Below, piece after piece: positions 45,847 through 56,088 of a stretch of DNA of 64,000 nucleotides. The position numbers and the translations under genes were made by a program. Under the pieces are notes generated by a model. The model saw only the letters and a program-made list of their open reading frames with translations, was not told the origin of the DNA and did no database searches. Each line of letters opens with the position of its first letter. Within the stretch, counting starts at the first letter, position 1. Source of the stretch: Pseudomonas sp. FP453 (GTDB lineage: Bacteria > Pseudomonadota > Gammaproteobacteria > Pseudomonadales > Pseudomonadaceae); NCBI RefSeq assembly GCF_030687495.1, contig NZ_CP117435.1, positions 682,001-746,000 of the forward strand, given 5' to 3'.

Positions 45847-47457
45847 TCAGTGGCGGAAGTGGCGCATGCCAGTGAAGACCATGGCGATGCCGGCTTCATC
45901 AGCCGCAGCAATCACTTCGGCGTCGCGCATCGAACCACCCGGTTGAATCACGGCAGTCACGCCCGCTTTTGCGGCATTGTCCAAACCATCACGGAACGGG
46001 AAGAACGCATCGGAAGCCATCACCGAGCCCACTACCTGCAAACCCGCGTGCTCAGCCTTGATCGCGGCGATACGCGCCGAGTTCACGCGGCTCATCTGGC
46101 CGGCGCCGACACCGATGGTCTGGCGGTTCTTGGCGTAGACGATGATGGCGTTGGATTTAACGTACTTGGCCACTTTCCAGGCGAAGATCAGGTCGTTGAT
46201 CTCTTGCTCGGTCGGTGCGCGCTTGGTCACAACCTTGAGGTCTTCGCTGCCGATCATGCCGATGTCGCGGCTCTGTACCAGCAGGCCACCGTTGACGCGC
46301 TTGTAGTCCCAGGCGGCAGCACGGTCAGCCGACCACTCGCCGCAGGCCAGCAGGCGCACGTTGGCTTTGGCGGCGACGATGGCGCGGGCTTCTTCGCTGA
46401 CGCTTGGGGCGATGATCACTTCCACGAACTGACGCTCGACGATCGCCTTGGCGGTCTCGGCATCCAGCTCACGGTTGAAGGCGATGATGCCGCCGAACGC
46501 GGATTCGGTGTCGGTGGCGTAGGCCAGTTCGTACGCCTGGCGGATACCGCCTTCAGCGTCCGGGCTTACGGCCACGCCGCACGGGTTGGCGTGCTTGACG
46601 ATCACACAGGCCGGCTTGACGAAGCTCTTCACACATTCCAGCGCGGCGTCGGTGTCGGCCACGTTGTTGTAGGACAGTTCCTTGCCTTGCAGCTGGGTCG
46701 CGGTGGCGATGCCCACTTCGGCGGGCTTGGCTTCCACGTAGAACGCCGCGCTCTGGTGCGGGTTCTCGCCATAGCGCATTTCCTGGGCCTTGATGAACTG
46801 GCTGTTGAAGGTGCGCGGGAACTGGCTGCGGCCTTCGGTCGACAGGGTTTCAGCGGCCTGGTTAACGGTGCCCATGTAGTTGGCGATCATGCCGTCGTAG
46901 GCGGCGGTGTGTTCGAACGCCTTGAGCATCAGGTCGAAACGCTGGGCGTAGGTCAGGCCGCCGGCTTTCAGGCCTTCCAGCACATTGGCGTAGTCGCTGG
47001 CGTTGACCACGATGGCCACGTCTTTGTGGTTCTTGGCTGCCGAGCGCACCATGGTCGGGCCGCCGATATCGATGTTTTCGATAGCGGTCGGCAGGTCGCA
47101 GCCTGGCTTGTTGATGGTGGCTTCGAACGGGTACAGGTTGACGGCCACCAGGTCGATCGGCTTGATGCCGTGCTCGGCCATGATCGCGTCGTCGGTGCCG
47201 CGACGGCCGAGGATGCCGCCGTGGATTTTCGGGTGCAGGGTCTTGACCCGACCGTCCATCATTTCTGCGAAACCGGTGTAGTCCGCCACTTCCACTGCGG
47301 CCACGCCGTTGTCCTGCAGCAGTTTGAAGGTCCCGCCCGTGGAGAGGATTTCCACGCCCAGGGCTTCCAGCTCCCGGGCAAATTCGAGGATGCCGGTCTT
47401 GTCGGAAACGCTGATCAAGGCGCGGCGGATCGGCAGGCGGGTAGTCTGGTCGGTCAT
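45847..47457 (-). CDS. purH: Bifunctional AICAR formyltransferase / IMP cyclohydrolase PurH
   Basis: 536 aa. N-terminal MGS-like IMP cyclohydrolase domain ([38 protein letters not shown]) and C-terminal AICAR transformylase ([13 protein letters not shown] with the catalytic [39 protein letters not shown]). Last two steps of IMP synthesis. Start ATG 47457 ([16 protein letters not shown]). Transcribed after fis behind a terminator. Confidence 0.97.
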   Translation of the reverse strand: MTDQTTRLPIRRALISVSDKTGILEFARELEALGVEILSTGGTFKLLQDNGVAAVEVADYTGFAEMMDGRVKTLHPKIHGGILGRRGTDDAIMAEHGIKPIDLVAVNLYPFEATINKPGCDLPTAIENIDIGGPTMVRSAAKNHKDVAIVVNASDYANVLEGLKAGGLTYAQRFDLMLKAFEHTAAYDGMIANYMGTVNQAAETLSTEGRSQFPRTFNSQFIKAQEMRYGENPHQSAAFYVEAKPAEVGIATATQLQGKELSYNNVADTDAALECVKSFVKPACVIVKHANPCGVAVSPDAEGGIRQAYELAYATDTESAFGGIIAFNRELDAETAKAIVERQFVEVIIAPSVSEEARAIVAAKANVRLLACGEWSADRAAAWDYKRVNGGLLVQSRDIGMIGSEDLKVVTKRAPTEQEINDLIFAWKVAKYVKSNAIIVYAKNRQTIGVGAGQMSRVNSARIAAIKAEHAGLQVVGSVMASDAFFPFRDGLDNAAKAGVTAVIQPGGSMRDAEVIAAADEAGIAMVFTGMRHFRH

Positions 47458-47488
47458 TTCAATTTCCATCAAAAGCAAAGGAGTCAGC

Positions 47489-47523
47489 AAAAAAGGCGAC
47501 CGTTTTTTACGCGGGCGCCTTTC
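47489..47523 (-). terminator. Rho-independent terminator after fis
   Basis: On the minus strand an 8-bp stem (AAAAGGCG / CGCCTTTT, arms at 47516-47523 and 47491-47498) is followed by a run of T (complement of A 47489-47494). It lies 17 bases past the fis stop, separating dusB-fis from purH. Confidence 0.8.
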
Positions 47524-47539
47524 TGGTTTGATTGAATGC

Positions 47540-47860
47540 TTACAACAAATCGTACTGCTTGAGCTTTTTGCGCAAGGTGCCACGGTTGAGGCCCAAGAGC
47601 TCACTGGCTTTGGTCTGGTTGCCCTTGACGTAGTTCATCACGCTTTCGAGCAAGGGCGCCTCGACTTCGGAGAGCACCAGGTTGTACACGTCCGTGACGG
47701 AAGCGCCCTCAAGGTGGGCGAAATAATTGTGCAGCGCCTTCTCGACACTCCCGCGAAGGGTCTGGCCTTCTTCGCTTGGCGTGTTCAGGTGCTGTTTCAA
47801 ATTGACGTTGTCGCTCACGGGTGTTGTTCCACTCACTAAAGTCTCGGTCATCATCGTCAT
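47540..47860 (-). CDS. fis: Nucleoid protein Fis
   Basis: 106 aa. The C-terminal helix-turn-helix ([19 protein letters not shown] ending [10 protein letters not shown]) is the invariant Fis DNA-binding domain; the N-terminal beta-hairpin region is [23 protein letters not shown] 47860 overlaps the dusB stop by four bases, the conserved dusB-fis operon. Bends DNA and regulates growth-phase genes. Confidence 0.97.
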   Translation of the reverse strand: MTMMTETLVSGTTPVSDNVNLKQHLNTPSEEGQTLRGSVEKALHNYFAHLEGASVTDVYNLVLSEVEAPLLESVMNYVKGNQTKASELLGLNRGTLRKKLKQYDLL

Positions 47861-48870
47861 GCGGCCACCCCCTCTCCGTCCCCTGTCCCCAGGCTCTTGT
47901 AACGCTCGCTGAAGAACTCACGAACGTTGGCGCACTGTGCTTCCGTATCATCCAAACGATTGAAGTGGGCGCGAAACTCCCTGGCGCCCGGCAGGGTTGC
48001 GAGATACCAGCCGACATGCTTGCGAGCAATGCGTACTCCCATCACGTCTCCGTAGAAGGCGTGCAGGGCGGCCAGATGCTCTAGCAGAATACGTTCCACC
48101 TCGATCAACTCCGGTGCCGGCAACACTTCGCCGGTACGCAGAAAATGCTCGATCTCACGGAAAATCCATGGCCGCCCCTGGGCAGCCCGGCCGATCAACA
48201 AGCCATCGGCACCGGTTGCGTTGAGCACGCGCCGGGCTTTCTCGGCTGAGTCGATGTCGCCATTGGCAAACACCGGCATCGACACCGCCTGCTTGATCGC
48301 AGCGATGGTGTCGTACTCGGCCTCACCGGTGTAAAGGTCGGCGCGGGTGCGGCCATGCACCGCCAGCGCTGTAATTCCTGCCTGTTCGGCGATCTTCGCC
48401 ACCGTCAGGCCGTTCTTGTTGTCCCGGTCCCAGCCGGTACGGATCTTCAGGGTCACCGGCACATCCACTGCGGCGACAACGGCCTGCAGGATCTCGGCAA
48501 CCAACTGCTCATCTTTCAACAGCGCGGAACCGGCGGCCTTGTTGCAGACCTTCTTGGCCGGGCAGCCCATGTTGATGTCGATGATCTGCGCCCCCAACTC
48601 CACGTTGGCCCGGGCCGCATCCGCCAGCATCTGCGCATCACCCCCGGCGATCTGTACCGAGCGGGGCTCGGGATCACCTTCGTGGATCATGCGCATCCGC
48701 GATTTGCGGGTGTTCCACAAGCTCATGTCGCTGGTGACCATTTCCGAGACTACAAGACCTGCGCCCAACCGCTTGCACAGCTGACGAAAGGGCTGGTCGG
48801 TGACGCCCGCCATCGGGGCGAGAATCAAGCCGTTGTGCAATGTGTATGGGCCGATGCGTACCGCCGACAT
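47857..48870 (-). CDS. dusB: tRNA-dihydrouridine synthase B
   Basis: 337 aa FMN enzyme that reduces U17 (D-loop) of tRNA. FMN barrel start [20 protein letters not shown], active-site cysteine in [63 protein letters not shown] and [17 protein letters not shown]. Start ATG 48870. Co-transcribed with fis. Confidence 0.97.
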   Translation of the reverse strand: MSAVRIGPYTLHNGLILAPMAGVTDQPFRQLCKRLGAGLVVSEMVTSDMSLWNTRKSRMRMIHEGDPEPRSVQIAGGDAQMLADAARANVELGAQIIDINMGCPAKKVCNKAAGSALLKDEQLVAEILQAVVAAVDVPVTLKIRTGWDRDNKNGLTVAKIAEQAGITALAVHGRTRADLYTGEAEYDTIAAIKQAVSMPVFANGDIDSAEKARRVLNATGADGLLIGRAAQGRPWIFREIEHFLRTGEVLPAPELIEVERILLEHLAALHAFYGDVMGVRIARKHVGWYLATLPGAREFRAHFNRLDDTEAQCANVREFFSERYKSLGTGDGEGVAA

Positions 48871-49055
48871 AGGACTTCCCTGTTGTGGGGCCGGATCATT
48901 AGAGTTCGAAAAAGGGTTGGCATGATACCCGCTCTCGATGACTGGATAAAGGCTGAATTGGATAAAATCTGAACAGTTATTTCTTTATCGCCGCCGGTTT
49001 GGTTGCGCGGCGAAAAGTCAACAAACCGCCGTCAAGCCTTTGTATGCCGGCCGAT

Positions 49056-50297
49056 TCACTCGGGCGAGTGGAAGCTCAGGCTGTAGTTCACGGCTTTGTT
49101 GCCTGGATCAAGGATGTCCAGGGAGATATGGATCGGCGTTTGCGACGGCATCTCGCTGACCCCGGCCAACTCGCCGCTCAGATATTCGGCAGGCTTGAAG
49201 CGACGACTGGCAATCAGGCTGCCGTTGAGGTCGGCAAAGCGCAGCTCCAGCAGCGGGAAGGGCTGGGAGAACGTGGCGCGGTTATAGATGATGGCATCGA
49301 CCACCAGCGCGCCGGCGAACTCCGGGTGGCTGCGCACCACCAGGTTGCTGCTCTTGATATGGGCGATGTCGACCCGTGATGGCACGGTGCAGCCGAGGGT
49401 CGGGCACAGTTGCTGGAACCATGGACGATAGGCGTCCTGGCGGGCCAGGTCGTCGAATTGATAGGCGATGTACTGGCCGGCGAGGCCTGCGGCGGCGATC
49501 AACACCAGCAGGATCCAGATCAGGCGGCGGCCCCAGCCCTGCGGGCGTTTTTGCGCGTAGAGGTGCAGCGGGTCGTCTTCCAGGTCCTGCAGCACTTCGT
49601 CGTGCACGCTGGTGGTCGCGCGTGGGCGCTTGCGGCGCGAGGTCGGGCGCTCTTCGGGTTCCGATTCTTCTGCGGCATGGGTCAGCGGTGTGAACGGCGG
49701 GTCGATGTCGTCCTCGTCCGGCGTCGAGCGCAGTGGCGGCTCGTCGTCCAGATCGTCGGTGTGCAAGGACATGGATGGTTCGGTGCGCTGCCGGGTCGCA
49801 GGTGCGTTCGTCGGTTCGGCGTCATTTTCGTCGGCGGCGACGCGTTCTGCCGGCGGTTCGCTGAACAGGCTGGCGGCCCACTTCTCTTCCTCGGCCTTGA
49901 CGGTGTCGCGGCTGGCGCTGAGGGGTTCGTCCTTTTGGCGGCGGTCGGTGCCCGGTTGGCGACGTTCTGCGCCCAACGGTTGGGTGTGCTGAATCTCGCG
50001 GCGTTCGAGCTTGGCCAGTTCCTGGTCCAGGTCCAGGTTATCGAGGTCCAGCTCTTCGGCGGTCCACTGCTTCTGGCTGATGGCGCGGGGCGGCTCGGGG
50101 GCCGGTTCAACGCTGATCGGCACCTCGGGTTCCGCCGCCGTGGCGCTGGCGCGCTGCTCCAGCAGCTGGCGCACCGCATTGAACACTTGCAGGCACGAGC
50201 CGCAGCGCACCACGCCGCGGGCCACGCTCAGTTGAGCGTGGTTGACGCGAAAGCGCGCTTGGCAATGTGGGCACTGGGTGACGAAACTGTCGGTCAT
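49056..50297 (-). CDS. Zinc-ribbon, DUF3426 membrane protein
   Basis: 413 aa. N-terminal MJ0042-type zinc ribbon TQCPHCQARFRVN and VVRCGSCLQVF (two CxxC), a long acidic, low-complexity linker (about 50-240), one membrane helix (about 250-272; LIWILLVLIAAAGLAGQYIA) and a periplasmic DUF3426 domain with one cysteine (LCPTLGC gives two) and a beta-sandwich. Function unknown; conserved between prmA and dusB in pseudomonads. Start ATG 50297 (MTDSFVTQCPHC). Confidence 0.88.
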   Translation of the reverse strand: MTDSFVTQCPHCQARFRVNHAQLSVARGVVRCGSCLQVFNAVRQLLEQRASATAAEPEVPISVEPAPEPPRAISQKQWTAEELDLDNLDLDQELAKLERREIQHTQPLGAERRQPGTDRRQKDEPLSASRDTVKAEEEKWAASLFSEPPAERVAADENDAEPTNAPATRQRTEPSMSLHTDDLDDEPPLRSTPDEDDIDPPFTPLTHAAEESEPEERPTSRRKRPRATTSVHDEVLQDLEDDPLHLYAQKRPQGWGRRLIWILLVLIAAAGLAGQYIAYQFDDLARQDAYRPWFQQLCPTLGCTVPSRVDIAHIKSSNLVVRSHPEFAGALVVDAIIYNRATFSQPFPLLELRFADLNGSLIASRRFKPAEYLSGELAGVSEMPSQTPIHISLDILDPGNKAVNYSLSFHSPE

Positions 50298-50327
50298 GCG
50301 GCCATCCGATTCAGGCAAGCGCTCATT

Positions 50328-51206
50328 CTAGCGCCGACGCCCGCTGATGCGTACCCAGCCATCACGGTTGGCGATCGGGTCCAGTTCGAAATCCTTGGCG
50401 TAGGCGGCGGCCACGTCTTCACCTTGCTCGGCGAGGATGCCCGACAGGGCCAGGCGGCCACCCGGCTTGACCAGGCTCGACAGCTGCGGGGCCAGGGAAA
50501 CCAGCGGCCCGGCGAGGATATTCGCCACCAGCACGTCGGCCTGCACCTGTGGCAGGTCTTGCGGCAGGTAGAGTGGGAATTTGCCTTCGGGAATATTGTT
50601 GCGCCCGGCGTTATCGCGGGAGGCTTCCAGGGCCTGCACGTCGATATCGGTGCCGACAGCTTCCTTGGCGCCCAGCAGCAGGGCGGCAATCGCCAGGATG
50701 CCCGAGCCGCAGCCGAAGTCCAGCACGTTGCTGTCAGCCAGGTCCTGGCCGTCCAGCCATTCCAGGCACAGCGCGGTGGTGGGGTGGGTGCCGGTGCCGA
50801 ACGCCAGGCCCGGGTCCAGCAGCAGGTTGACGGCGTCAGGCTCCGGCGCGGCGTGCCAGCTCGGCACGATCCACAGGCGCTGGCCGAAACGCATCGGCTG
50901 GAAGTTGTCCATCCAGCTGCGTTCCCAGTCCTGGTCTTCGATGACTTCGCTGTGATGCTCCGGCAGCGGGCCGCCGGTGAGCAGTTCCATATGGGCCAGG
51001 ACGGCGGCGGCATCGGTGCCGTCTTCGAACAGGGCCAGCAAGTGGGTGTGGGACCACAGCGGGGTGGTGTTGAGTTCGGGTTCGAAGATCGGCTGGTCTT
51101 CGGCGTCCATGAAGGTCACCGACACGGCGCCCACTTCGAGGAACGCGTCTTCGTAGGTTTCGGCTTGTTCTGGGCTGATGGCGAGACGGACTTGCAGCCA
51201 AGGCAT
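50328..51206 (-). CDS. prmA: Ribosomal protein L11 methyltransferase PrmA
   Basis: 292 aa. N-terminal L11-recognition domain, C-terminal SAM-methyltransferase: [22 protein letters not shown] and [19 protein letters not shown] are the binding loops, and [20 protein letters not shown] the catalytic motif. Trimethylates L11 lysines and N-terminus. Start ATG 51206 ([16 protein letters not shown]). Confidence 0.96.
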   Translation of the reverse strand: MPWLQVRLAISPEQAETYEDAFLEVGAVSVTFMDAEDQPIFEPELNTTPLWSHTHLLALFEDGTDAAAVLAHMELLTGGPLPEHHSEVIEDQDWERSWMDNFQPMRFGQRLWIVPSWHAAPEPDAVNLLLDPGLAFGTGTHPTTALCLEWLDGQDLADSNVLDFGCGSGILAIAALLLGAKEAVGTDIDVQALEASRDNAGRNNIPEGKFPLYLPQDLPQVQADVLVANILAGPLVSLAPQLSSLVKPGGRLALSGILAEQGEDVAAAYAKDFELDPIANRDGWVRISGRRR

Positions 51207-51300
51207 GGCGGGCACCTTTGAAAAAATTGAATGTGCGACGGGTGGGTCGCGAAAGGGCGCAAGTTTACGCGAGCGGCGGGAGGGGTGTACACATAACAAA

Positions 51301-51420
51301 TGTGGGAGCGGGGTTGTGTGGGAGCTGGCTTGCCTGCGATAGCATCGACTCGGTTTGGCTGACAAACCGAGGTGCCTGCATCGCAGGCAAGCCAGCTCCC
51401 ACAGAAGCCAGCTCCCGCAG
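51301..51420. repeat. REPIN with extra partial arms
   Basis: Core inverted arms 51316-51343 and about 51374-51403, flanked by a partial TGTGGGAGCGGG copy on the left (51301) and an extra AGCCAGCTCCCGC copy on the right. Lies between prmA and the accC terminator. Confidence 0.85.
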
Positions 51421-51450
51421 AAGATTGGCTGTGTTTTGCTATCCCACAAA

Positions 51451-51480
51451 CAACAAAACCGCCCGAAGGCGGTTTTGTTG
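51451..51480 (-). terminator. Strong hairpin terminator after accC
   Basis: Perfect 13-bp stem CAACAAAACCGCC / GGCGGTTTTGTTG with a CGAA loop, 10 bases beyond the accC stop. The stem itself carries the T-run on the minus strand. Confidence 0.85.
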
Positions 51481-51490
51481 GGTGGAGCAC

Positions 51491-52852
51491 TTACTGGTTG
51501 GCCAGCTTGTGTTCCAGGTAGTGAATGTTCACACCACCTTCGCAGAAGCCTTCATCGCGGACCAGGTCCCGGTGCAGCGGGATGTTGGTCTTGATGCCGT
51601 CTACCACGATTTCGTCCAGGGCGTTGCGCATACGGGCCATGGCCTCGTCGCGGGTCGCGCCCCAGGTGATCAGCTTGCCGATCAGCGAGTCGTAGTTGGA
51701 CGGAACCTTGTAGCCGCTGTACAGGTGCGAATCCACACGTACGCCGTTGCCGCCGGGCGCGTGGAAATGCTTGACCAGGCCAGGGCTTGGGATAAAGGTT
51801 TTCGGGTCTTCGGCGTTGATACGGCACTCCAGGGAGTGGCCGTGCATCTTCACGTCGTCCTGGGTGAAGGACAGCGGGTTGCCAGCGGCGATGCTCAGCA
51901 TCTCCTTGACGATGTCGATACCGGTGACCATCTCCGAAACCGGGTGCTCTACCTGCACACGAGTGTTCATCTCGATGAAGTAGAAACGACCGTTCTCGTA
52001 GAGGAACTCAAAGGTACCGGCGCCACGGTAGTTGATGTCGATGCACGCCTTGACGCAGCGAGCCAGGACTTCTTCGCGCGCTTTTTCGTCCAGGCCCGGT
52101 GCCGGCGCTTCTTCCAGTACCTTCTGGTGACGACGTTGCAGCGAGCAATCGCGGTCGCCCAGGTGGATGGCGTGGCCCTGGCCGTCGGACAGTACTTGCA
52201 CTTCCACGTGACGTGGGTTGGTCAGGTACTTTTCCAGGTAGACCATCGGGTTGCCGAACCAGGCGCCCGCTTCGGAGCGAGTCTGCTTGGCCGCTTCGAT
52301 CAGGTCTTCTTCCTTGTGCACCACGCGCATGCCGCGACCACCACCGCCACCGGCGGCCTTGATGATCACCGGGTAACCGACTTCACGACCAATGCGCAGA
52401 GCGGTTTCCTCGTCTTCCGGCAGCGGGCCGTCGGAACCTGGAACGGTTGGCACGCCGGCCGCGATCATCGCGTCCTTGGCCGACACCTTGTCGCCCATCA
52501 GGCGAATGGTTTCGGCTTTCGGGCCGATGAAGGCGAAGCCGGATTTTTCCACCTGTTCGGCGAAATCGGCGTTTTCCGCGAGGAAGCCGTAGCCCGGGTG
52601 GATGCCATCAGCGCCGGTCACTTCAGCGGCCGCGATGATGTTGGAGACTTTCAGGTACGAGTTCGTGGCCAGTGGCGGGCCGATGCAGATGCTTTCGTCC
52701 GCCAGTTTCACGTGCATCAGTTCGGTATCGGCCGTCGAGTAAACAGCGACGGTCTTGATGCCCTCTTCCTTACAGGCGCGCAGGATCCGCAGCGCGATCT
52801 CGCCGCGGTTGGCGATCAGGACTTTTTGCAGTTTCTTCGCAGGTTTCAACAT
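51491..52852 (-). CDS. accC: Acetyl-CoA carboxylase, biotin carboxylase subunit
   Basis: 453 aa ATP-grasp enzyme that carboxylates biotin on AccB. Visible: [50 protein letters not shown] (nucleotide loop), [17 protein letters not shown] (metal-binding) and ECRINAEDP. Start ATG 52852 adds MLKPAKKLQ before the usual start. Overlaps accB region closely (stop/start about 18 bases). Confidence 0.97.
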   Translation of the reverse strand: MLKPAKKLQKVLIANRGEIALRILRACKEEGIKTVAVYSTADTELMHVKLADESICIGPPLATNSYLKVSNIIAAAEVTGADGIHPGYGFLAENADFAEQVEKSGFAFIGPKAETIRLMGDKVSAKDAMIAAGVPTVPGSDGPLPEDEETALRIGREVGYPVIIKAAGGGGGRGMRVVHKEEDLIEAAKQTRSEAGAWFGNPMVYLEKYLTNPRHVEVQVLSDGQGHAIHLGDRDCSLQRRHQKVLEEAPAPGLDEKAREEVLARCVKACIDINYRGAGTFEFLYENGRFYFIEMNTRVQVEHPVSEMVTGIDIVKEMLSIAAGNPLSFTQDDVKMHGHSLECRINAEDPKTFIPSPGLVKHFHAPGGNGVRVDSHLYSGYKVPSNYDSLIGKLITWGATRDEAMARMRNALDEIVVDGIKTNIPLHRDLVRDEGFCEGGVNIHYLEHKLANQ

Positions 52853-52869
52853 CGAAGGCGCTCCGCGGT

Positions 52870-53331
52870 TCAAACGATGGTGAACAGCGGCTGGTCGTAC
52901 TCAACCGGCTGACCGTTTTCTACCAGGATGGATTCGATCACGCCGGCTTTTTCAGCGGTGATGTGGTTCATCATCTTCATCGCTTCGACGATGCAGATGG
53001 TGTCGCCCACTTTCACGGTTGCGCCGACTTCAACGAAGGCTGGCGAGGTCGGTGCCGGGGTGCGGTAGAACGTACCGACCATTGGCGACTTGACCACGAA
53101 ACCGTTCAACACAGGGGCAGCTGGCGCAGCAGGAGCAGCGGCGGCCGGTGCAGCAGCCGGAGCGGCAGCGGCTGGAGCCGGTGCTTGCATTTGCGGTGCG
53201 TAGAACTGTTGGGCCGGGGTCTTGCTGTGGCGGCTGATCCGTACGGATTCTTCGCCTTCCTTGATTTCCAGCTCGTCGATACCGGACTCTTCCAGCAGCT
53301 CGATCAGTTTCTTAACTTTACGGATATCCAT
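52870..53331 (-). CDS. accB: Acetyl-CoA carboxylase, biotin carboxyl carrier protein
   Basis: 153 aa. N-terminal helix ([20 protein letters not shown]), Ala/Pro-rich linker, and C-terminal biotinyl domain with the modified lysine in [11 protein letters not shown] and thumb region [16 protein letters not shown]. Pairs with AccC for malonyl-CoA formation. ATG 53331. Confidence 0.97.
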   Translation of the reverse strand: MDIRKVKKLIELLEESGIDELEIKEGEESVRISRHSKTPAQQFYAPQMQAPAPAAAAPAAAPAAAAPAAPAAPVLNGFVVKSPMVGTFYRTPAPTSPAFVEVGATVKVGDTICIVEAMKMMNHITAEKAGVIESILVENGQPVEYDQPLFTIV

Positions 53332-53355
53332 GAATCATCAACTCCCAAGGGTCGG

Positions 53356-53811
53356 TCAGGGGCACTTGGCCGGTTGTTCAATGTGTTCCAGGGCGGCCTC
53401 CAGGGCCAGTCGGTAACCGCTGGCGCCAAGGCCGCAGATCACACCTACCGCTACATCGGAGAAGTAGGAGTGATGGCGGAAAGCTTCGCGTTTGTGCACG
53501 TTGGACAAATGCACTTCGATGAATGGGATGCTCACCGCCAGCAGCGCGTCACGTAATGCAACGCTTGTATGCGTAAAAGCGGCGGGATTGATCAGGATAA
53601 AGTCCACGCCTTCGCCGCGCGCGGCATGGATGCGATCAATCAATTCGTACTCGGCGTTGCTTTGCAGGTAGAGCAGATGGTGGCCGGCTTCACGGGCCCG
53701 GCGTTCCAGATCGAGGTTGATCTGTTCCAGGGTCACTGCCCCGTAGACGCCCGGTTCACGGGTGCCGAGCAGGTTCAGGTTGGGTCCGTGCAGAACCAGA
53801 AAGGTCGCCAT
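53356..53811 (-). CDS. aroQ: Type II 3-dehydroquinate dehydratase
   Basis: 151 aa, standard size. [20 protein letters not shown] (active Arg/Tyr loop), [20 protein letters not shown] and [19 protein letters not shown] (catalytic His) are all conserved. Third step of the shikimate pathway. Start ATG 53811. In P. aeruginosa a dsbD gene lies next; here a REPIN takes its place. Confidence 0.96.
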   Translation of the reverse strand: MATFLVLHGPNLNLLGTREPGVYGAVTLEQINLDLERRAREAGHHLLYLQSNAEYELIDRIHAARGEGVDFILINPAAFTHTSVALRDALLAVSIPFIEVHLSNVHKREAFRHHSYFSDVAVGVICGLGASGYRLALEAALEHIEQPAKCP

Positions 53812-53956
53812 CGGCTGTTCCTTGTTATTGATAGGGGTACGGCAGAACCCGGCGACTATGCCGCAAAGCCTTTGTGACTGTCCAGTTCTATGCAGTAGGC
53901 AGCACGATTAGCGAGGATAGCGCAAAATTTGTGACTGCCGGGCTGGATCCGGTCAG

Positions 53957-54045
53957 TGTGGGAGCTGGCTTGCCTGCGATAGCTGTCTGTCAGTTGATGC
54001 ATCTTTGACTGATATGCCGCTATCGCAGGCAAGCCAGCTCCCACA
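53957..54045. repeat. REPIN between aroQ and the chemoreceptor gene
   Basis: Inverted REP arms 53957-53983 and about 54019-54045 with the common core. Confidence 0.9.
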
Positions 54046-54073
54046 TTTGGTCTCCATCCAGGCTGAGGCCGTG

Positions 54074-56035
54074 TTAAACGCGGAAAGCTTGCACCGCCGT
54101 GTTGAGCTGTCCACCGAGTACCAGTAAGTGCTCGCCCTGGCTACGGCCCTGGCCGATGCGCAGCAGATTGTCCTCACCCAGCTGATGAATCCGCTCACTG
54201 TTGTCACGAATCTCACTCACCGCGCCACTCTGCTGTGCGGTCACATCGGCAATGCGCACCGCCGTGTCGGAAATGGTCTGGATCGCCCCGACGATTTCAT
54301 CCAGCGCGCCGTCGGCCGCTTGCGCTTGCTGGGCGGTGGCTTCGGCGTGTTCGACCTGGGCGCGCATGCCTTGCACCGATTGGTGCGCGGCGGTTTGCAG
54401 GCCGGCGATCAGGGTCTGGATCTCGGCGGTGGCGCCGGCGGTGCGTTGGGCCAGGGAACGCACTTCGTCAGCGACCACGGCAAAGCCACGCCCGGCTTCA
54501 CCGGCGCGGGCGGCTTCGATGGCGGCGTTGAGCGCCAGCAGGTTGGTCTGGTCGGCAATCGAGCGGATCACCGTGAGGACGCCGCCGATGGTGGCGGATT
54601 CTGCGGCGAGTTTCTCGATCATCTGCGCATTTTGCTGCACTTCACCCACCAACGCGTGCAGCCCGGTGAGGCTCAGGCCGATTACCCGCTGGCCCTGTTC
54701 CACGGCTTCACCGGCGCTGCGGCTGGCGCCGGCGGCCTGGCTGGCGTCGCCGGCCACTTGTTGAATGGTCGCTTCCAGCTCGCCCAGGGAGTCGCGGATC
54801 TGCGCGGTGTCGCCGGCCTGGCGCTCGGCGCCGTCATGCAGGCCGCTGCTCAGCTCGGCGAGGGCGCGGCTGCTGCCGGCGACTTCCTCGGCATTGCCGC
54901 GAATGGTGCCCACCAACGCCACCAGATAGGCGCGCAGGCGGTTCAGGGACGCCTCGATGTCGTGCAATTCGCGGTTGGTCTTGCCCAAGGCGATTGGCTG
55001 GCTGAAGTCGCCTTCGGCCCAAGTGGACAGCGCTGGCGCCAGGTTGGTCAGCACCCGCGCCAAACGGCGTTGCAGGGTGTCGATCAGCAGCGCGATCAGC
55101 AGGATCAGGCCGATCATCACGCCTTGCATCACCCGCACTTCGCCCTGGATCCTGCCGTGTTGCGCACGCACCACCGGCTCCAGGCCGGCGATGGCTTGCT
55201 GCACGGCGTTGATTTTCAGGTGGGTGCTGGCGGCGAGGTCGGCGCGTTGCTGGATCTGTTCGCGGGTGCGCTTGAGTTCGGCGGGGTAGCGGGTCAGCAG
55301 GCTGTTGAGTTCGCGCTTGAGGTCGACGCCAGTGTCCTGAACTTCGGCTTTTTCGCTGTTTTCCAGGCCCATCAAGGCGGAAAAGTCGTCGGCGCTGGAC
55401 TCGGCGCTGGCCTTCACGCCCAGCAGCGGCAGTTGCCCCAGCACGTCGGCCTGGCTGCGGATATTGCCGACTTCGCGTTCCACATCATCCGCCAGCTCGG
55501 CGCGACCGCTGCTGACCAGCTTGTCGCGGGCCAGGGACAGCTTGCCCAGGTGCTGCGACGCGGCCAGCAGCGGCGGCAGGTAACGCGCGGCGTCCGCGGA
55601 GTTCACGCCGAGGGCGTATTGGCTCAGTTGCTCCAGATTGGCGCCCAGTTCGCGCTCGGCTTGCAGCAGCAAGGCTTGCGGGTCGCCGGCCAGCTTGCCG
55701 GCGGCGAGCAGGTCGGTCTTGCCGAAGGTGTCCAGGTCGGCAAGGCTCGGGCGCAGGTTTTGCGCGAGGTCGGCGGGCAGTTCATCCAGATGCTGCAGCA
55801 GGCTTTCCAGGCTTTGGCTGGCGCTGCTCAAACGCAGGGCGTCGCCGCTGGCGAGGTAGTCGTCGATATTGCGCGCGGCCTGGTTCTGGAAGGTCTGGGA
55901 CAGGCCCAGGTAGCGTTCCATCAACAAATACGGGCGCTCCAGTGCCCGTTGCGACCACCAGAGTGTCGCCCCGAGCGCCAGGCACACGGCCACCAGCAGA
56001 AGGGTATTGAGATTGGTCAGCAGCTTCAGGCGCAT
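54074..56035 (-). CDS. Methyl-accepting chemotaxis protein, CtpL-like
   Basis: 653 aa. Membrane helix 1 at about 10-30, a large helical periplasmic domain (about 35-305), helix 2 near 310-325 ([16 protein letters not shown]), HAMP (330-385) and a long coiled coil whose hairpin tip is [20 protein letters not shown]. Length and neighbours (GGDEF gene, DUF2333) match CtpL (PA4844), linked to phosphate or chloroaniline taxis in P. aeruginosa; ligand here is unproven. ATG 56035. Confidence 0.9.
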   Translation of the reverse strand: MRLKLLTNLNTLLLVAVCLALGATLWWSQRALERPYLLMERYLGLSQTFQNQAARNIDDYLASGDALRLSSASQSLESLLQHLDELPADLAQNLRPSLADLDTFGKTDLLAAGKLAGDPQALLLQAERELGANLEQLSQYALGVNSADAARYLPPLLAASQHLGKLSLARDKLVSSGRAELADDVEREVGNIRSQADVLGQLPLLGVKASAESSADDFSALMGLENSEKAEVQDTGVDLKRELNSLLTRYPAELKRTREQIQQRADLAASTHLKINAVQQAIAGLEPVVRAQHGRIQGEVRVMQGVMIGLILLIALLIDTLQRRLARVLTNLAPALSTWAEGDFSQPIALGKTNRELHDIEASLNRLRAYLVALVGTIRGNAEEVAGSSRALAELSSGLHDGAERQAGDTAQIRDSLGELEATIQQVAGDASQAAGASRSAGEAVEQGQRVIGLSLTGLHALVGEVQQNAQMIEKLAAESATIGGVLTVIRSIADQTNLLALNAAIEAARAGEAGRGFAVVADEVRSLAQRTAGATAEIQTLIAGLQTAAHQSVQGMRAQVEHAEATAQQAQAADGALDEIVGAIQTISDTAVRIADVTAQQSGAVSEIRDNSERIHQLGEDNLLRIGQGRSQGEHLLVLGGQLNTAVQAFRV

Positions 56036-56088
56036 GCGTGGTTTCAACCGACAGCAAAAGGTAAGTGCCTGAAGTTATTGCGTTTTAG

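Noticed and set aside
45826..47535. Plus-strand frame of 569 codons opposite purH
   Set aside because: Exact antisense of purH, low-complexity composition, no ribosome site.
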